From positions 124,001-188,000 of the forward strand of contig NZ_JAHLPX010000004.1 of NCBI RefSeq assembly GCF_018918145.1: DNA of 64,000 bases, given 5' to 3'. Positions 61,961 to 64,000 of the stretch are shown here, in pieces. The stretch is from Anaerotignum sp. MSJ-24. Its GTDB lineage: Bacteria; Bacillota; Clostridia; Lachnospirales; Anaerotignaceae. Every line of letters starts with the position of its first letter. The stretch's first letter is position 1. The position numbers and the translations under genes are program-made. A model generated the notes under the pieces. The model was not told where the DNA came from and made no database searches. It saw only the letters and a program-made list of their open reading frames with translations.

Positions 61961-64000
61961 GAGAACGGATATTAAAAAAATACTTGTAATCGGCTCAGGT
62001 CCAATCGTAATCGGACAGGCTGCAGAGTTTGACTATGCGGGAACACAGGCATGCCTTGCTCTTAAGGAAGAAGGCTACGAAGTAATTCTTGCCAACTCAA
62101 ATCCCGCAACAATTATGACAGACACAACTATTGCGGATAAGGTTTACATGGAACCGCTTACACCGGAATATGTTGCAAAAATAATAAGAATGGAACGTCC
62201 CGATGCACTTGTTCCCGGTATCGGCGGACAGACAGGCCTTAACCTTGCTATGGCACTTGCGGAAAACGGCGTTCTTGAGGAATGCGGAGTAGAAATGCTC
62301 GGAACAAGCAAGGAAAGTATTGAAAGAGCCGAAGACAGAGAAATGTTCAAGGAGCTTTGTATATCTCTCGGCGAGCCTGTACTTCCTTCACAGACTACTC
62401 ATTCAATGGAAGAAGGTCTTGCGGCTGCCGCAGAAATAGGTTATCCTGTTGTTCTTCGTCCTGCATTCACACTCGGCGGAACAGGCGGCGGATTTGCCGA
62501 TAACGAAGAAGAATTCAAAGTAATTATGAAAAATGCTCTCCAGCTTTCACCTGTGCATGAGGTACTTGTTGAAAAGAGTATTAAAGGATATAAGGAGATT
62601 GAATACGAAGTAATCCGTGATGCAAATGACACAGCAATCACAATATGTAATATGGAAAACATAGATCCTGTTGGTATCCATACAGGTGACTCTATCGTTG
62701 TTGCACCTTCACAGACACTTACAAACAAGGAATATCATCTTCTTCGTGACAGTGCACTTAAATTAATAAGAGCACTTGAGATAGAAGGCGGTTGTAATGT
62801 TCAGTTTGCACTCGATCCCGAATCCTTCAGATATTATCTTATTGAGGTAAATCCAAGAGTTTCACGTTCATCTGCGCTTGCGTCAAAGGCAAGCGGCTAT
62901 CCTATTGCAAGAGTTTCCGCAAAGATTGCGGTAGGACTTCATCTTGATGAAATACAGATTGCAAACACACCTGCAAGCTTTGAGCCTGCGCTTGACTATG
63001 TTGTAACAAAAATGCCGAGATTCCCGTTTGATAAGTTTGCATCCGCATCAAACAAGCTCAGCACACAGATGAAGGCAACCGGTGAGGTAATGAGCATAGG
63101 CAGAACAATAGAAGAAAGCCTTCTCAAGGCAGTTCGTTCTCTTGAAATAGGTGTATGCCACTTATGGATGCCCAAATTTGATGACAAATCAAATGAAGAA
63201 CTTCTTAAATATATTGAAATCGGAACTGACGACAGAATTTATGCCATTGCAAAGCTACTCAGAAACGGCATTGATCCCGGTATGATATGCAATGCAACAC
63301 AGATAGATATGCTTTTCCTTGAAAAGATTAAAAACATTGTGGATTTTGAAAATGTAATCAAGGAAAATAAGGGAAATACAGACATTCTTTACAAAGCAAA
63401 GAAAATGGGCTTCTCCGACAAATATATCGGTATTCTTTGGAACATGAAGGACGCAGAGGTTTATGCTTTAAGAAAAGAAAATAATATATTCCCTGTTTAC
63501 AAAATGATTGATACCTGTGCATCAGAGTTTGACAGCTATATTCCTTATTTCTACTCAACATATGAAGAGGAAAATGAGTCAATAGTAAGTGACAAAAAGA
63601 AGATTGTTGTTCTCGGTTCAGGTCCTATCCGTATCGGACAGGGTGTTGAGTTCGACTATTCAACAGTTCATGCAGTAAAGACAATAAAGGAAAACGGCTA
63701 TGAGGCAATAATCATCAACAACAACCCAGAAACAGTTTCAACAGACTATACAACAAGCGATAAGCTTTATTTTGAGCCGCTTACTCCGGAAGACGTTATG
63801 AATGTAATAGAGCTTGAAAAGCCTATCGGAGTAATCGCATGCCTTGGCGGCCAGACAGCAATCAATCTTGCAGAGCCCCTTATGGAAAGAGGAGTTGAGA
63901 TTATCGGAACGGACTGCGAGGCAATCGAAAAGGCGGAAAACAGAGATTCATTCGAGAAGGTTATGCAGTCACTTAACATTCCCCAGCCTAAGGGTGTTGC
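61953..64000 (+). CDS. carB: carbamoyl-phosphate synthase large subunit, 3' end outside window
   Basis: About 682 of roughly 1070 residues are visible, starting [21 protein letters not shown] at ATG 61953, which overlaps the carA stop. The first ATP-grasp half runs to about 63580, and the second begins with a repeat of the opening motif ([19 protein letters not shown] near 63610). The tail with the allosteric domain, where UMP and other effectors bind, lies past the window. AAGGAG in the end of carA serves as its ribosome site. Confidence 0.97.
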   Translation, partial: MPKRTDIKKILVIGSGPIVIGQAAEFDYAGTQACLALKEEGYEVILANSNPATIMTDTTIADKVYMEPLTPEYVAKIIRMERPDALVPGIGGQTGLNLAMALAENGVLEECGVEMLGTSKESIERAEDREMFKELCISLGEPVLPSQTTHSMEEGLAAAAEIGYPVVLRPAFTLGGTGGGFADNEEEFKVIMKNALQLSPVHEVLVEKSIKGYKEIEYEVIRDANDTAITICNMENIDPVGIHTGDSIVVAPSQTLTNKEYHLLRDSALKLIRALEIEGGCNVQFALDPESFRYYLIEVNPRVSRSSALASKASGYPIARVSAKIAVGLHLDEIQIANTPASFEPALDYVVTKMPRFPFDKFASASNKLSTQMKATGEVMSIGRTIEESLLKAVRSLEIGVCHLWMPKFDDKSNEELLKYIEIGTDDRIYAIAKLLRNGIDPGMICNATQIDMLFLEKIKNIVDFENVIKENKGNTDILYKAKKMGFSDKYIGILWNMKDAEVYALRKENNIFPVYKMIDTCASEFDSYIPYFYSTYEEENESIVSDKKKIVVLGSGPIRIGQGVEFDYSTVHAVKTIKENGYEAIIINNNPETVSTDYTTSDKLYFEPLTPEDVMNVIELEKPIGVIACLGGQTAINLAEPLMERGVEIIGTDCEAIEKAENRDSFEKVMQSLNIPQPKGV

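Overview
The window looks like a piece of a low-GC, spore-forming member of class Clostridia (Firmicutes/Bacillota). The basis is the AT-rich sequence with GGAGG-type ribosome binding sites and TTGACA-N17-TATAAT promoters, the Firmicute gene order rimP-nusA-ylxR-ylxQ-infB-rbfA-nrnA-truB-ribF-rpsO-pnp, the clusters miaB-ylbF-mutS-mutL-miaA and nusB-xseA-xseB-ispA-dxs-tlyA-nadK-argR-recN, a CIRCE operator before groESL, and sporulation genes (an alpha/beta SASP and yunB). Nearly everything is core housekeeping DNA. I saw no rRNA, tRNA, CRISPR, transposase or phage gene. I cannot name the genus.

Layout. 1-9.5 kb: end of a Lon-like AAA protease, an IMPACT/YigZ protein, a YkvI-type transporter with a long leader, a repeat array, topoisomerase III, a cation-diffusion transporter and an unrecognised protein. 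9.6-14.6 kb: SASP, an overlapping pair (small acidic protein plus lipoprotein), an 8-oxoguanine-type glycosylase, a second repeat array and a sigma-54 activator. 15.0-25.9 kb: the translation/RNA-metabolism operon from rimP to pnp, with leader structures before rimP, rpsO and pnp. 26-37.7 kb: a YczE-like membrane protein on the minus strand, then tRNA modification and mismatch repair (miaB, ylbF family, mutS, mutL, miaA), an acetyltransferase, a PLP enzyme of the aluminum-resistance family and a D,D-carboxypeptidase. 37.8-42.9 kb: a third repeat array, a class A penicillin-binding protein, yunB, a ybaK-like deacylase and a small unknown. 43-52.1 kb: Asp23-family gene, nusB, exonuclease VII, isoprenoid synthesis (ispA, dxs), tlyA, nadK, argR, recN. 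52.2-60.5 kb: iron-sulfur assembly (iscS-iscU), a HAD hydrolase, a small Cys-rich membrane protein, groES-groEL, a 2-hydroxyacid dehydrogenase, acetyltransferase and small unknowns. 60.6-64 kb: carA and the first two thirds of carB behind a leader peptide and attenuator.

The least ordinary content is non-coding. (1) A family of units made of three back-to-back hairpins occurs at about 4.9, 12.7 and 37.9 kb. The stems differ between copies but both arms change together, and the last two loci are near-identical and inverted about 25 kb apart. (2) carAB carries a 38-codon U-rich leader ORF whose final codons form the left arm of an intrinsic terminator, the layout of enterobacterial pyrBI attenuation rather than the usual Firmicute PyrR control. 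(3) Two intergenic stretches (about 4.72-4.80 kb and 14.75-14.95 kb) have promoter, folded body and terminator but no ORF, and may be small RNAs. (4) The YkvI-type gene has a strong promoter, an upstream palindrome and a 250-base folded leader.
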